From JANWZL01 sp037445185 (lineage in GTDB: Bacteria; Pseudomonadota; Gammaproteobacteria; Burkholderiales; Thiobacillaceae): DNA of 18,804 nt. A program made the position numbers and the translations under genes. The notes beneath the pieces were generated by a model, which was not told the DNA's origin, did not search any database, and saw nothing but the letters and a program-made list of their open reading frames with translations. The stretch lies in assembly GCA_037445185.1 (NCBI GenBank), contig JBBIKZ010000042.1, positions 1-18,804 of the forward strand. The letters are read 5' to 3'. Below, in pieces: positions 7,814-16,311 of the stretch (its first letter is position 1; each line of letters starts with the position of its first letter).

Positions 7814-9172
7814 ATGCACATCCACATCCTCGGCATCTGCGGCACCTTCATGGGCGGCATCGCCGTCATCGCCCGGCAGGCCGGCTTCCGCGTCACCGGG
7901 TGCGACGCCAACGTCTATCCGCCCATGAGCGAGCAGCTCGCGGCCCAGGGCATCGACCTCATCGAAGGCTTCGGCGCCGATCAGATCGCGCTCGCGCCGG
8001 ACGTCTTCGTCATCGGCAACGTGGTGACGCGCGGCCGGCAGCCGCTCATGGAGGAGATCCTCGACCGCGGTCTGCCCTATGTCTCCGGCCCGCAATGGCT
8101 CTACGAGCAGGTGCTGCGCCACAAATGGGTGCTGGCCGTGGCCGGCACCCACGGCAAGACCACCACCTCGGCCATGCTGGCCTGGATCCTGCAGGACGCG
8201 GGGCTCACCCCCGGCTACTTGGTGGGCGGGGTGCCGACAAACTTCGGCGTCTCGGCGCGGCTGACCGACAGCCCGTTTTTCGTCATCGAGGCGGACGAGT
8301 ACGACACCGCCTTCTTCGACAAGCGCTCCAAGTTCGTCCACTACCGACCCCGCACCGTGATCCTGAACAACCTGGAGTTCGATCACGCCGACATCTTCCC
8401 CGATCTTGCAGCGATCGAGACGCAGTTCCACCATCTAGTGCGCACCGTGCCGGGCAACGGGCTGATCGTAGCCAATGGCCGCGACGCCGCCCTGGATCGC
8501 GTCCTTGAGCGCGGTTGCTGGACGCCGGTGGAACGCTTCGGCGCCGACGGCAGGGATGGCTGCTGGCAGGCGCTCGCCCTCGATGCCTCGAGCTTCGACG
8601 TCCTGCTCGACGGCCAGCCCCAGGGCCGCGTGCACTGGGGGCTCGTCGGCGAGCACAACCGCATGAACGCCCTGGCGGCCATCGCCGCGGCCCGTCACAC
8701 CGGGGTGCCGCCGGCCGCGGCCTGTGCCGCCCTGGGCCGTTTCGAGAACGTGAAGCGGCGCCTGGAGGTGCGCGGCACGGTCGCCGGGGTGACCGTCTAT
8801 GACGATTTCGCCCACCACCCGACGGCCATCGCCACCACCCTGGCGGGTCTGCGCAGCAAGGTGGGGGACGCCCGCATCCTGGCCGTGCTGGACCCGCGCT
8901 CCAACACCATGAAGCTGGGGGTGATGAAGGCGCAACTCCCAGACAGCCTCGCCGCCGCCGACCTGGTCTTCGTCTATGCCGCCGACCTCGCCTGGGATGC
9001 CCGGCCGGTGTTCGCGCCCCTGGGCGAGCGGGCCCAGGTGCACCAGGCGCTCGCCGAGCTGACCGAGGCCATCGCCCGCGCGGCGCGGCCCGGCGACCAC
9101 GTGCTGATCATGAGCAACGGCGGCTTCGGCGGCATCCACGACAAACTGCTCGCCCGCCTGAGCCGGTCCTGA
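7814..9172 (+). CDS. mpl: UDP-N-acetylmuramate:L-alanyl-gamma-D-glutamyl-meso-DAP ligase
   Basis: Mpl joins the tripeptide recovered from old cell wall directly to UDP-MurNAc, a cytoplasmic step of peptidoglycan recycling. The 452-residue length is normal. The N-terminal Rossmann motif is HILGICGTFMGG (4-15), the ATP-binding P-loop is AGTHGKTTT (110-118), and the Mpl-specific stretch EADEYDTAFFDKRSKF lies at 159-174, which separates it from MurC. The later DDFAHHP motif is also present. It is the first gene of a tightly packed run; its stop overlaps the next start by one base (A at 9172). No strong Shine-Dalgarno is seen (AGAGG lies about 15 nt upstream). Confidence 0.97.
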   Translation: MHIHILGICGTFMGGIAVIARQAGFRVTGCDANVYPPMSEQLAAQGIDLIEGFGADQIALAPDVFVIGNVVTRGRQPLMEEILDRGLPYVSGPQWLYEQVLRHKWVLAVAGTHGKTTTSAMLAWILQDAGLTPGYLVGGVPTNFGVSARLTDSPFFVIEADEYDTAFFDKRSKFVHYRPRTVILNNLEFDHADIFPDLAAIETQFHHLVRTVPGNGLIVANGRDAALDRVLERGCWTPVERFGADGRDGCWQALALDASSFDVLLDGQPQGRVHWGLVGEHNRMNALAAIAAARHTGVPPAAACAALGRFENVKRRLEVRGTVAGVTVYDDFAHHPTAIATTLAGLRSKVGDARILAVLDPRSNTMKLGVMKAQLPDSLAAADLVFVYAADLAWDARPVFAPLGERAQVHQALAELTEAIARAARPGDHVLIMSNGGFGGIHDKLLARLSRS

Positions 9173-10362
9173 TGTCCGTCAGCGCCGAGACCTCACCCGG
9201 CAGCGCGGCCCCGGCGGCCGGCCCAGGGCGGGCGTCAGCGGGCGGGGTGACGCCGCGCTACTGCCGGTTGGAGACGCAGGGCGAGGGCGCGGTCCTCCAC
9301 CTCGCGGGCGAGTGGGTCCTGGACCGGCTGCCCGAGCTCAACGCGGCGCTCGCTGCGCTCGCCCTCGATCCCTTGCGCCCCCTGACCCTGGACGGCAGCC
9401 GATTGGACCGCCTGGACAGCGCGGGGGCGAACCGGCTCATCGCCCACCTGGGCCGCCTGGGCCTGCCCTTGCCCCTCCTGCGTCTGACCGGGTTCAGCCG
9501 TGAGGCCGAAACCCTGCTCCGTCTCGTGGCCGGCCGCCGCAGCCACAGCGCCGCGCCGCCCCAGCGCAGGCGGGGCCTGCGCCGCGCCGTGGGCTGGCAG
9601 GTGCTCAAGCTGGGACGCTCGACCCTGTCCTCGCTCGCCTTCCTGGGGCAGACCGCTCAGGCCGTGGGTCAGTTGCTGGCGAGGCCGACCCGGCTCAGGA
9701 CGCGGGAGCTCGTCGTGCAGATGGAGATGGTGGGCCTGCGCGCGCTGCCCATCGTGGCGATGATGAGTTTCCTCATCGGCGTCGTCTTCGCTTACCTGCT
9801 CGGCATCCAGGTGCAGAAGTTCGGCGCCAACGTCTTCGTCGTCGACGGGGTGGGGTTGGCCATCACGCGCGAGCTCGCGCCCCTGATCACCGCCGTGCTG
9901 GTGGCCGGCCGCTCGGGCGCCGCCTTCACCGCCCACCTGGGCGCCATGAAGGTGAACCAGGAGATCGACGCCATCTCGGTGCTGGGCCTCTCCCCGTGGC
10001 AGGTCCTGGTATTGCCGCGGCTCATCGCCATCGTCCTCATGCTGCCCCTGCTCACCGCGGTCGCCGACGTGGCCGGCATTCTAGGGGCGGCGCAGATCGC
10101 CAGCTGGCATCTGGGCATCACCCCCGCCACCTTCTTCGACCGTCTGCAGGAGGTGCTGCCGCTCAATACCGTCGTCTTCGGCCTCGTCAAGACACCGGTG
10201 TTCGCCCTGGCCATCGGGCTCATCGCCTGCCACAACGGCTTCACCGCGCAGCGCGACGCACGCAGCGTGGGGCTCAACACCACCGCCACGGTGGTGCACA
10301 GCATCGTCGCGGTGATCCTGATCGACGCCGCCTTCGCGGTCGCCTATCCGGAGATCAAGTGA
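9172..10362 (+). CDS. STAS-MlaE fusion permease of an MCE lipid ABC transporter
   Basis: Residues about 29-122 form a STAS (MlaB-like) domain with the loop LDGSRLDRLDSAGANRL. Residues about 140-396 are an MlaE permease with several membrane helices and the signature RELAPLITAVLVAGRSGAAF followed by MKVNQEIDA (about 233-266). In E. coli MlaB and MlaE are separate proteins; here they are one chain. The complex moves phospholipids or other lipids across the periplasm between the inner and outer membranes. It overlaps mpl by one base and the ATPase gene by four (GTGA), so translation is coupled. Residues 1-28 are a low-complexity Ala/Ser/Gly leader. The symbol mlaE would be an approximation. Confidence 0.92.
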   Translation: MSVSAETSPGSAAPAAGPGRASAGGVTPRYCRLETQGEGAVLHLAGEWVLDRLPELNAALAALALDPLRPLTLDGSRLDRLDSAGANRLIAHLGRLGLPLPLLRLTGFSREAETLLRLVAGRRSHSAAPPQRRRGLRRAVGWQVLKLGRSTLSSLAFLGQTAQAVGQLLARPTRLRTRELVVQMEMVGLRALPIVAMMSFLIGVVFAYLLGIQVQKFGANVFVVDGVGLAITRELAPLITAVLVAGRSGAAFTAHLGAMKVNQEIDAISVLGLSPWQVLVLPRLIAIVLMLPLLTAVADVAGILGAAQIASWHLGITPATFFDRLQEVLPLNTVVFGLVKTPVFALAIGLIACHNGFTAQRDARSVGLNTTATVVHSIVAVILIDAAFAVAYPEIK

Positions 10363-11270
10363 CGACGGCAAAAGCCGCAGGCAGCGCCACCGACGCCGGG
10401 ACCGCCAACGGGGCAGGCGCGGCTCGCCCGGCGCCGCGCGATGCGGCGTTCGTGGTCGAGGTCGAGGGCGTGCGCACCCGCCTGGCCGGCCGCTGGGTGC
10501 ACGACGGCGTCTCCTTCGCCATCCCGCGCGGCCAGGTGGCGGCCCTCATCGGCGGCAGCGGCACCGGCAAGAGCGTGCTGCTGCGCGAGATCGTCGGGCT
10601 TATGCGGCCCACCGAGGGGCATATACGCCTGTTCGGCGAGGACCTGGCGGCGCTCCCGCCGACGCGTCTCGACGCCCTGCGTCGCCGCTTCGGCCTGCTG
10701 TTCCAGGACGGCGCCCTGTTTTCCAACCTGAGCGTGGCGGAGAATATCGCCGCGCCGGTGCGCGAGCGCCTGCGTCTGCCCGACGAGCTGATGTGCGAGC
10801 TGGTCGACCTGAGGCTCAACCTGGTGGGGTTGCCGCTTGCGGCCGCCAGCCTGCGCCCCAGCGAGCTCTCCGGCGGCATGCGCAAGCGGGCGGCGCTCGC
10901 CCGCGCGCTCGCCCTCGAGCCGGAGCTCCTCATCCTGGACGAACCCACCGCCGGGCTGGACCCCATCGGCGGGCGCGATTTCGACCGGACCCTGCGCGTG
11001 CTGGCCGACAGCCTGGGTCTCACCATCCTGCTCACCACGCATGACCTCGACACCCTGTACGACCTGGTCGATCGGGTGATCGTGCTGCACGACGGTAGCG
11101 TCATCGCCGACGGCCCGGTCGAGGAGGTGGCGCAAACCGATCATGAGTGGATACGATCCTACTTCATGTGCACGCCCAGGGCCGGGATGAACCCGGCCCA
11201 CGCTCCCGCGGGGGTGGCAGACACTCTGGGGCGGCCCGACGTGTTTCCTGAGCGCACACAGACCGGCTGA
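10359..11270 (+). CDS. MlaF-like ATP-binding protein of the MCE transporter (GTG start)
   Basis: The start is the GTG at 10359, overlapping the permease stop as GTGA; no in-frame ATG precedes the ATPase domain. The 303-residue product has Walker A GGSGTGKS (65-72), Q-loop Q116, ABC signature LSGGM (170-174), Walker B LLILDEP (190-196) and H-loop H228, so it should be an active ATPase. The SGGMRKRAALARALA run and FQDGALFSNLSV are typical of MlaF-type proteins. About 30 Ala/Gly-rich residues precede the domain. A tail of about 35 residues after WIRSYF has no match I recognise. It powers the STAS-MlaE permease upstream. Confidence 0.93.
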   Translation: MTTAKAAGSATDAGTANGAGAARPAPRDAAFVVEVEGVRTRLAGRWVHDGVSFAIPRGQVAALIGGSGTGKSVLLREIVGLMRPTEGHIRLFGEDLAALPPTRLDALRRRFGLLFQDGALFSNLSVAENIAAPVRERLRLPDELMCELVDLRLNLVGLPLAAASLRPSELSGGMRKRAALARALALEPELLILDEPTAGLDPIGGRDFDRTLRVLADSLGLTILLTTHDLDTLYDLVDRVIVLHDGSVIADGPVEEVAQTDHEWIRSYFMCTPRAGMNPAHAPAGVADTLGRPDVFPERTQTG

Positions 11271-11276
11271 CGAGAG

Positions 11277-12245
11277 ATGGAATCCGAAGCACGCTATGCC
11301 TGGGTCGGCGCCACCGTGTTGGCGCTGTGCCTGATCCTCGCCGGCAGCCTGTACTGGCTGTCGGGGGCGGCGGAGCGGCTGCCCACCAAGCGCTACACGG
11401 TCTATTTCCAGTCCCAGTCCCTGGAGGGCCTGCAGATCGGCAGCCCGGTGCGCATGCAGGGCATCAAGGTGGGCCGGGTGGAGGACTACACCATCCTGCC
11501 GGATCAGCCGGGCACGGTCCGGGTCAGCCTGGAGGTGGACCGTCGCACCCCGGTGCTGGAGGGCGTCCAGGCGGTCATCTCGCGCAACCTGCTGACCGGT
11601 CTCGCGGCGGTGGAACTGACCAACACGGGGGCGAGCCGGGTGCCGCTGATGCGGGTGCCGGAAGGCGAGACCGACCCCGTCATCCAGGAGGGCGTGGCGG
11701 ACCTCTCCAGGGTGGCCGAACTGATGGAAGACCTGGGCCGCACCGGGCACGAGAGCCTGAAGCGCCTCAACAACCTGCTCGCCGACGACAACCAGAAGGC
11801 GATCGCCGGCACCCTACGCAACCTGAACGCGCTCACCGGCGAGTTGCGCCACACCGTGCCCGAGATGAACGCCACGCTGGACGCCGCACGGCAGGCGGCC
11901 GCACAGTTGCAGCGCACCGGTGCCGAGCTGGGGCAGGTGGCGCGCGACGGCGGGGCGCATCTCGACCGCGTCGCCCGTGCCGCCGAACGCACCCTGGCCG
12001 AGGCGGACACGACCCTGCAGACCGCGCGCACGAGTCTCGGCCGCATGGAGCAGGAGCTTGGCGGCATCGCGGTCAGTCTGCGCCTGAGCGCCGATCTGGC
12101 CACCCAGGAGGTCGAGGCCACCGGCCAGTCGCTGCGCCAGGCCGGCGAGGCCCTGCAGGCGGCGGGTCGCGAGCTCGCCGATCCGGTGCGCATCCTCTAC
12201 GGCCCCTTGCCCGAGGCGTTGGGGCCGGGGGAGACGAGACGATGA
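11277..12245 (+). CDS. MlaD-like MCE-domain protein
   Basis: The 322-residue protein has one N-terminal membrane helix (about 8-30), then an MCE domain (about 38-115, with YFQSQSLEGLQIGSPVRMQG and later KVGRVEDY). A long, mostly helical periplasmic part (about 140-310) is rich in Ala, Gln, Arg and Glu and likely forms a coiled coil. MCE proteins form hexameric rings or tunnels that carry lipids from the inner-membrane ABC transporter. It is larger than E. coli MlaD (about 183 residues) because of the helical tail. It starts 6 nt after the ATPase gene with GAGAG just upstream, and its stop overlaps the lipoprotein start (ATGA). Confidence 0.93.
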   Translation: MESEARYAWVGATVLALCLILAGSLYWLSGAAERLPTKRYTVYFQSQSLEGLQIGSPVRMQGIKVGRVEDYTILPDQPGTVRVSLEVDRRTPVLEGVQAVISRNLLTGLAAVELTNTGASRVPLMRVPEGETDPVIQEGVADLSRVAELMEDLGRTGHESLKRLNNLLADDNQKAIAGTLRNLNALTGELRHTVPEMNATLDAARQAAAQLQRTGAELGQVARDGGAHLDRVARAAERTLAEADTTLQTARTSLGRMEQELGGIAVSLRLSADLATQEVEATGQSLRQAGEALQAAGRELADPVRILYGPLPEALGPGETRR

Positions 12246-12847
12246 AGGCGTTGGGTCTGCTCCTGCCCGCCATCCTGCTGGCGGGGTGTCTGCGCCTGCC
12301 CGGTCCTGGGCAGGCCGTGACCTATCACGTGCTCACCGATCCCGGTCCGGTGGTGAAGAGCCCGCGGCCCCACGCCGCGACCCTGTTGGTGCGGGAGATG
12401 GACGCCCCGGCCCTCTACCAGGTGCCCAACCCGGTCTTCAGCCGCGAGCCGGGCACGCGCATGCATTACCAGCTCGCCCGCTGGAGCGAGCCACCGGCCA
12501 AGCGGCTGACCTGGCTCATCCGCCAGCGCCTGGAGGCGTCGGGCGCCTTCGCGGTGGTCTCGCCCCTGGGCGGGGGGGTGCGCGGCGACTATCAGCTAAA
12601 CACCCGGCTGGTGGATTTCTATCACGACACCGCCTCTCCGCCCGGTGTCGTCCTTATGGTGCTGGAGGCGGAGGTGTTGCGCCGGACCGATGCCCGCCTG
12701 CTCGAGAGGCGCATCTTCGTCGCCCAACAACCGGTATCGAGCCACGACGTCGCCGGCGCCACCGAGGCCATGGGTCGTGCCGCCAACCAGGTGATCGACG
12801 AGCTGACCCTGTGGCTTGCGCGGGTGGTTTCGGCCGAGGGCCGGTAG
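12242..12847 (+). CDS. ABC transport auxiliary lipoprotein (PqiC/YmbA-like)
   Basis: The 201-residue product opens with a lipoprotein signal, MKALGLLLPAILLAGC, with the lipobox L-A-G-C and the lipidated cysteine at 16. The mature part, YHVLTDPG, then LLVREMDAPALYQVPNPVFS and HYQLARWSEPPAKRLTWLI (given in pieces), matches the family of ABC-type transport auxiliary components that includes PqiC. These are outer-membrane lipoproteins that pair with MCE proteins. It takes the place a soluble MlaC carrier has in the classical Mla operon. It overlaps the MCE gene by four bases. It is the last gene of the tight run, with 86 nt to the next start. Confidence 0.9.
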   Translation: MKALGLLLPAILLAGCLRLPGPGQAVTYHVLTDPGPVVKSPRPHAATLLVREMDAPALYQVPNPVFSREPGTRMHYQLARWSEPPAKRLTWLIRQRLEASGAFAVVSPLGGGVRGDYQLNTRLVDFYHDTASPPGVVLMVLEAEVLRRTDARLLERRIFVAQQPVSSHDVAGATEAMGRAANQVIDELTLWLARVVSAEGR

Positions 12848-12933
12848 AATAGTCAGTCCGCAACCGGCAGACAGTCAGCTCTCACCGCATGCAGGCCCCC
12901 GCCGAGCGCCTTGCGGCCTGCCAATACCTCGCC

Positions 12934-13491
12934 ATGATCCTCTACCTCCACGGTTTCAACAGTTCCTCTCAATCCGGCAAGGCGCGCGCGTTGCAGGCCT
13001 GGATGGCCTCGCGCGGGCTGGCCGAGGCTTACGTCTGCCCCGATCTGCCGCACCGCCCGTCCGAGGCCATCGCCCGAGTGGAGGCCCTCATCGCCGCGAG
13101 CCGCGGCACGCCCAAGCTGATCGGCAGCTCCCTGGGCGGCTTCTACGCCACCTGGCTGGCCGAGCGGCACGGCCTCAAGGCCGTGCTGGTGAACCCCTGC
13201 GTGGCCTGCCATGAAAAGCTGGCTGGCGAGGTAGGCAAGATCCAGCAGAACTGGCACGACGGCAGTCAATACGTCTTCACCGCCGAGCATCTCGCCGAGC
13301 TCTCCGCCCTGCACGTCCCTCGCATCGGACAGCCCGAGCGCTACCTGCTGCTGGCGGAGAAGGGCGACCAAGTGCTCGACTGGCGCGAGGCCGCCGCCTA
13401 CTATGCCGGGGCCCGGCAGATCCTGCTCGAGGGGGGCGATCACGGCTTCACCCGTTTCGCCGAGTTCATCCCAGAGATCCTGGCCTTCTGA
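12934..13491 (+). CDS. yqiA: YqiA-type esterase (alpha/beta hydrolase)
   Basis: The 185-residue product is a small alpha/beta hydrolase close to E. coli YqiA, which hydrolyses palmitoyl-CoA and nitrophenyl esters in vitro. It opens MILYLHGFNSS. The nucleophile is S66 in GSSLGG, with the likely acid D145 (KGDQVLDW) and base H170 (GGDHGF), a complete triad. I chose the ATG at 12934 because the family starts right at the first strand; an in-frame ATG at 12889 would add 15 residues. It lies 86 nt after the MCE operon and 8 nt before the exonuclease gene. A TAGAAT at 12846-12851 could be a -10 element, but no -35 is clear. Confidence 0.88.
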   Translation: MILYLHGFNSSSQSGKARALQAWMASRGLAEAYVCPDLPHRPSEAIARVEALIAASRGTPKLIGSSLGGFYATWLAERHGLKAVLVNPCVACHEKLAGEVGKIQQNWHDGSQYVFTAEHLAELSALHVPRIGQPERYLLLAEKGDQVLDWREAAAYYAGARQILLEGGDHGFTRFAEFIPEILAF

Positions 13492-13499
13492 GTCCCCCC

Positions 13500-15344
13500 A
13501 TGTATCTGCTCTACGAGGAAGACGGCGACATCAAGGCCGGCAGCATCCTGGCCGACAACGACGCCTCGCTGCAGGTCGAGTCCCAGCATGGCAAGCGTAC
13601 CAAGGTGAAGGCGCCACACGTGCTGCTGCGCTTCGCCGCCCCGGCGCCGGCAGCGGTGATGGAGGAGGCGCGTCGGCTCACCGCCGAGATCGACCTCGAC
13701 TTCCTCTGGGAGGTGGCCGGCGAGGAGGAGTTCGGCTTCGAGACGCTGGCCGCCGAATACTACGGCGGCGCGCCCACCGCGCCGCAGACGACGGCGATCC
13801 TGCTCGCCCTGCACGGCGCGCCCATCTATTTCTACAAGAAGGGCAAGGGCCGCTACAAGGCCGCGCCCGCCGACACCCTTGCGGCGGCCAAGGCGGCGGT
13901 GGAGCGCCGGGCGCGCGAGGCGGCCCAGCGCGCGCAGTGGGCAGAGGCCCTCGCCCGCGGCGAACTGCCCGCGGCCTTCCAGGGCAAGGTCTTCCGTCTG
14001 TTGCACCAGCCGGACAAGAACAGTCTCGAATACAAGGCGCTCGCTGACGCCTGCGAGACGACCGGCCTCACGCCGGTGCGGCTGCTCGACCGCTGCGGCG
14101 CCATCCCCTCCAGCCACGAGTACCACCGGCAGGCCTTCCTGCTCGCCCACTTCCCCAGGGGAACGGGCTTTCCCGAGCTGACCCCGCCGCCGCCCCCGCC
14201 GGCGCTGCCGCCGGCCGACGCTCCCGCCTTCAGCATCGACGACGCCGCCACCACCGAGATCGACGATGCCTTTTCCGTCATCTTCCAACCCGACGGCACG
14301 GTGCGGGTGGGGGTGCACATCGCCGCGCCCGGTCTAGGACTGCAACCCGGCTCCGACATCGATCGCGTGGCGCGCGAGCGCCTGTCCACCGTCTACATGC
14401 CTTGCGGCAAGATCACCATGCTGCCCGAGGCGCTCGTCGACCGTTACACCCTGGCGGAGGACCGCGACTGCCCGGCCCTGTCGCTGTACGTCGAAGTGGG
14501 CCCGGACTATGCCATCCGCGGCCTCTCCACCCAGGCCGACTGCGTGCGCATCGCCGCCAACCTGCGCCACGAGACCCTGGAACCCCTGTTCAATGTCGAC
14601 AGCATCGGTGCCGGCGGGCCGGACTACCCCTTCCGCCGTGAGCTGGAGTGGCTGTGGGGCCTCACCTGCCACCTGGAGGCGGCGCGCGGCCAGGTCGAGC
14701 AGGACGGCCGCATGGACTACGTGATCCGGGTGGAAGGGGAACGGGTGCGCATCACCCCCCGCCAGCGCGGCAACCCCATCGACAAGGTGGTGAGCGAACT
14801 GATGATCCTGGCCAACAGCCGCTGGGGCGACATGCTGGCCGAGCGCGACGTGGCCGCCGTCTACCGGGTGCAGACCCAGGGCAAGGTGCGCATGTCGCTC
14901 AAGCCTGCGCCGCACGAGGGGCTGGGGGTTGCCTGCTACGCCTGGTCCACCTCGCCGCTGCGGCGCTACGTGGACCTCATCAACCAGCGTCAGATCCTGG
15001 CGGTGGTGCGCGGCGAGCGCCCCATCTATGCCGGCAACGACACGGCCCTGATGGCGGCCGTGCGCGACTTCGAACTGGCCTATGACGCCTACGCCGACTT
15101 CCAGCGGCGCATGGAGCGTTACTGGTGCCTGCGCTGGCTGCTGCAGGAACAGGTGACGGAAATCGACGCCGTGGTGATGCGGGAGAATCTCGTCCGCCTG
15201 GAAGGCCTGCCCCTCGTCACCCGCGTCAGCGGCGCCCCCACCCTCAACCCCGGCGATCACCTGCGGGTGGCGCTGGGCGAGATCAATCTGCTCGACCTCG
15301 AATGCATAACCCGTTTCATCGCCCTGATCGAGCCCAGGACCTGA
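13500..15344 (+). CDS. RNB-domain (RNase II/R family) exoribonuclease
   Basis: The 614-residue protein is a 3'-5' exoribonuclease. The RNB core begins at about 243 with FSIDDAATTEIDDA, giving metal-binding D247, E253, D255 and D256 (E253 stands where E. coli RNase II has Asp207). The late motif YAWSTSPLRRYVDLINQRQ (480-498) carries the catalytic arginine. The first 240 residues hold poorly conserved nucleic-acid-binding regions, ending in a proline-rich linker (229-238). It lacks the long C-terminal S1/basic tail of RNase R and is nearer RNase II in size. It starts 8 nt after yqiA with no good Shine-Dalgarno, suggesting coupled translation. Often annotated vacB or rnb; I leave the symbol empty. 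Confidence 0.92.
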   Translation: MYLLYEEDGDIKAGSILADNDASLQVESQHGKRTKVKAPHVLLRFAAPAPAAVMEEARRLTAEIDLDFLWEVAGEEEFGFETLAAEYYGGAPTAPQTTAILLALHGAPIYFYKKGKGRYKAAPADTLAAAKAAVERRAREAAQRAQWAEALARGELPAAFQGKVFRLLHQPDKNSLEYKALADACETTGLTPVRLLDRCGAIPSSHEYHRQAFLLAHFPRGTGFPELTPPPPPPALPPADAPAFSIDDAATTEIDDAFSVIFQPDGTVRVGVHIAAPGLGLQPGSDIDRVARERLSTVYMPCGKITMLPEALVDRYTLAEDRDCPALSLYVEVGPDYAIRGLSTQADCVRIAANLRHETLEPLFNVDSIGAGGPDYPFRRELEWLWGLTCHLEAARGQVEQDGRMDYVIRVEGERVRITPRQRGNPIDKVVSELMILANSRWGDMLAERDVAAVYRVQTQGKVRMSLKPAPHEGLGVACYAWSTSPLRRYVDLINQRQILAVVRGERPIYAGNDTALMAAVRDFELAYDAYADFQRRMERYWCLRWLLQEQVTEIDAVVMRENLVRLEGLPLVTRVSGAPTLNPGDHLRVALGEINLLDLECITRFIALIEPRT

Positions 15345-15385
15345 CCGTGGTTCACGTTGCGGGTCAAGCCCCGGTCATCCGGCCC

Positions 15386-16306
15386 ATGGCCAGCACGACC
15401 TCGCCCAGAGGGCCCCATACGTCATGGCGGTCCGTGCTGGAGTTCCTTGGGTTGGCGGTATCGAGCTTCGACAATGCGCTCATGGTTTCGGCCATCGTCC
15501 ATGTCCTGCTCATCTTCGGCCTGGTGCCCATACAGTCGGTCGATCCCAAGCTGTTCGATGCCCCCAACCAGCCCTTGGACGTGGTGCTGGTCAATGCGCG
15601 CAGCCAGGAGCGGCCGCTCAATCCCGAGGTGCTGGCCCAGGCCAATCTGGACGGCGGCGGCACGGTGGAGGAGGCGCGCCAGGCCGCGAGCCCCCTGCCG
15701 GTGAGCCCGGAGGACAGCCTGGCCGCGGCCGAGGCGGAGATGGCGGCGCGGGTGCAGGCCCTGGAGCGGCAGGCGCAAGCGCTCATGCAGCGGGCCAAGT
15801 CCGACCATGCCGTCCCCGAGACGCAGCCCGAACCGCCGGCGGAGACGCGACCGCCCAGCCCCGCGCCGGCCGACCTCGCCACCCGCAGCCTGGAGATGGC
15901 CCGGCTGGCGGCGCGCATCGACCAGCAGTGGGACGCCTATCAGAAACGCCCCCGGCGCATGTTCGTGGGGGCGCGGGCGGTGGAGTTCACCTTCGCCCGC
16001 TATGTCGAGGACTGGCGGCTCAAGGTCGAGCGCATCGGCAACCTGAACTACCCCGAGGCGGCGCGGCGCAACAAGCTCTACGGCAGCCTGGTGCTGACCG
16101 TGTCCATCAACGCCGACGGCACCGTCGAGTCGGTGCAGATCGACCGCTCCTCGGGCTCGCGCATCCTCGACGCGGCCGCCGTCAACATCGTCGAGATGGC
16201 CGCGCCCTACGCCCCCTTCCCCGAGGAGATGCGCAACAAGGTCGACATCCTCGGCATCACCCGCACCTGGACCTTCACCCGTTCCGATCGGCTCACTAGC
16301 CAGTAG
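15386..16306 (+). CDS. TonB-family C-terminal domain protein
   Basis: The 306-residue protein has a single membrane helix (about 31-49, ALMVSAIVHVLLIFGLVPI). An Ala/Glu/Gln-rich, possibly coiled-coil region follows (about 90-140), then a proline-rich stretch (143-163) and a TonB C-terminal domain (about 210-300, with NYPEAARRNKLYGSLVLTVS). TonB proteins pass inner-membrane energy to outer-membrane receptors. No exbB/exbD genes adjoin, so a role in a different envelope task is possible. The start is uncertain: ATG 15386 is used, and an in-frame GTG at 15347, just after the exonuclease stop, would add 13 residues. An RNB gene followed by a TonB-like gene recurs in betaproteobacteria. Confidence 0.85.
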   Translation: MASTTSPRGPHTSWRSVLEFLGLAVSSFDNALMVSAIVHVLLIFGLVPIQSVDPKLFDAPNQPLDVVLVNARSQERPLNPEVLAQANLDGGGTVEEARQAASPLPVSPEDSLAAAEAEMAARVQALERQAQALMQRAKSDHAVPETQPEPPAETRPPSPAPADLATRSLEMARLAARIDQQWDAYQKRPRRMFVGARAVEFTFARYVEDWRLKVERIGNLNYPEAARRNKLYGSLVLTVSINADGTVESVQIDRSSGSRILDAAAVNIVEMAAPYAPFPEEMRNKVDILGITRTWTFTRSDRLTSQ

Positions 16307-16311
16307 CGGGA

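Noticed and set aside
10344..11750. 468-codon minus-strand frame opposite the MlaF- and MlaD-like genes
   Set aside because: His/Gln/Gly/Ala-rich antisense shadow of two clear plus-strand genes.
12846..12890. Promoter for yqiA from TAGAAT and repeated AGTCAG bases
   Set aside because: No -35 at a suitable spacing and the short repeats are within chance expectation.
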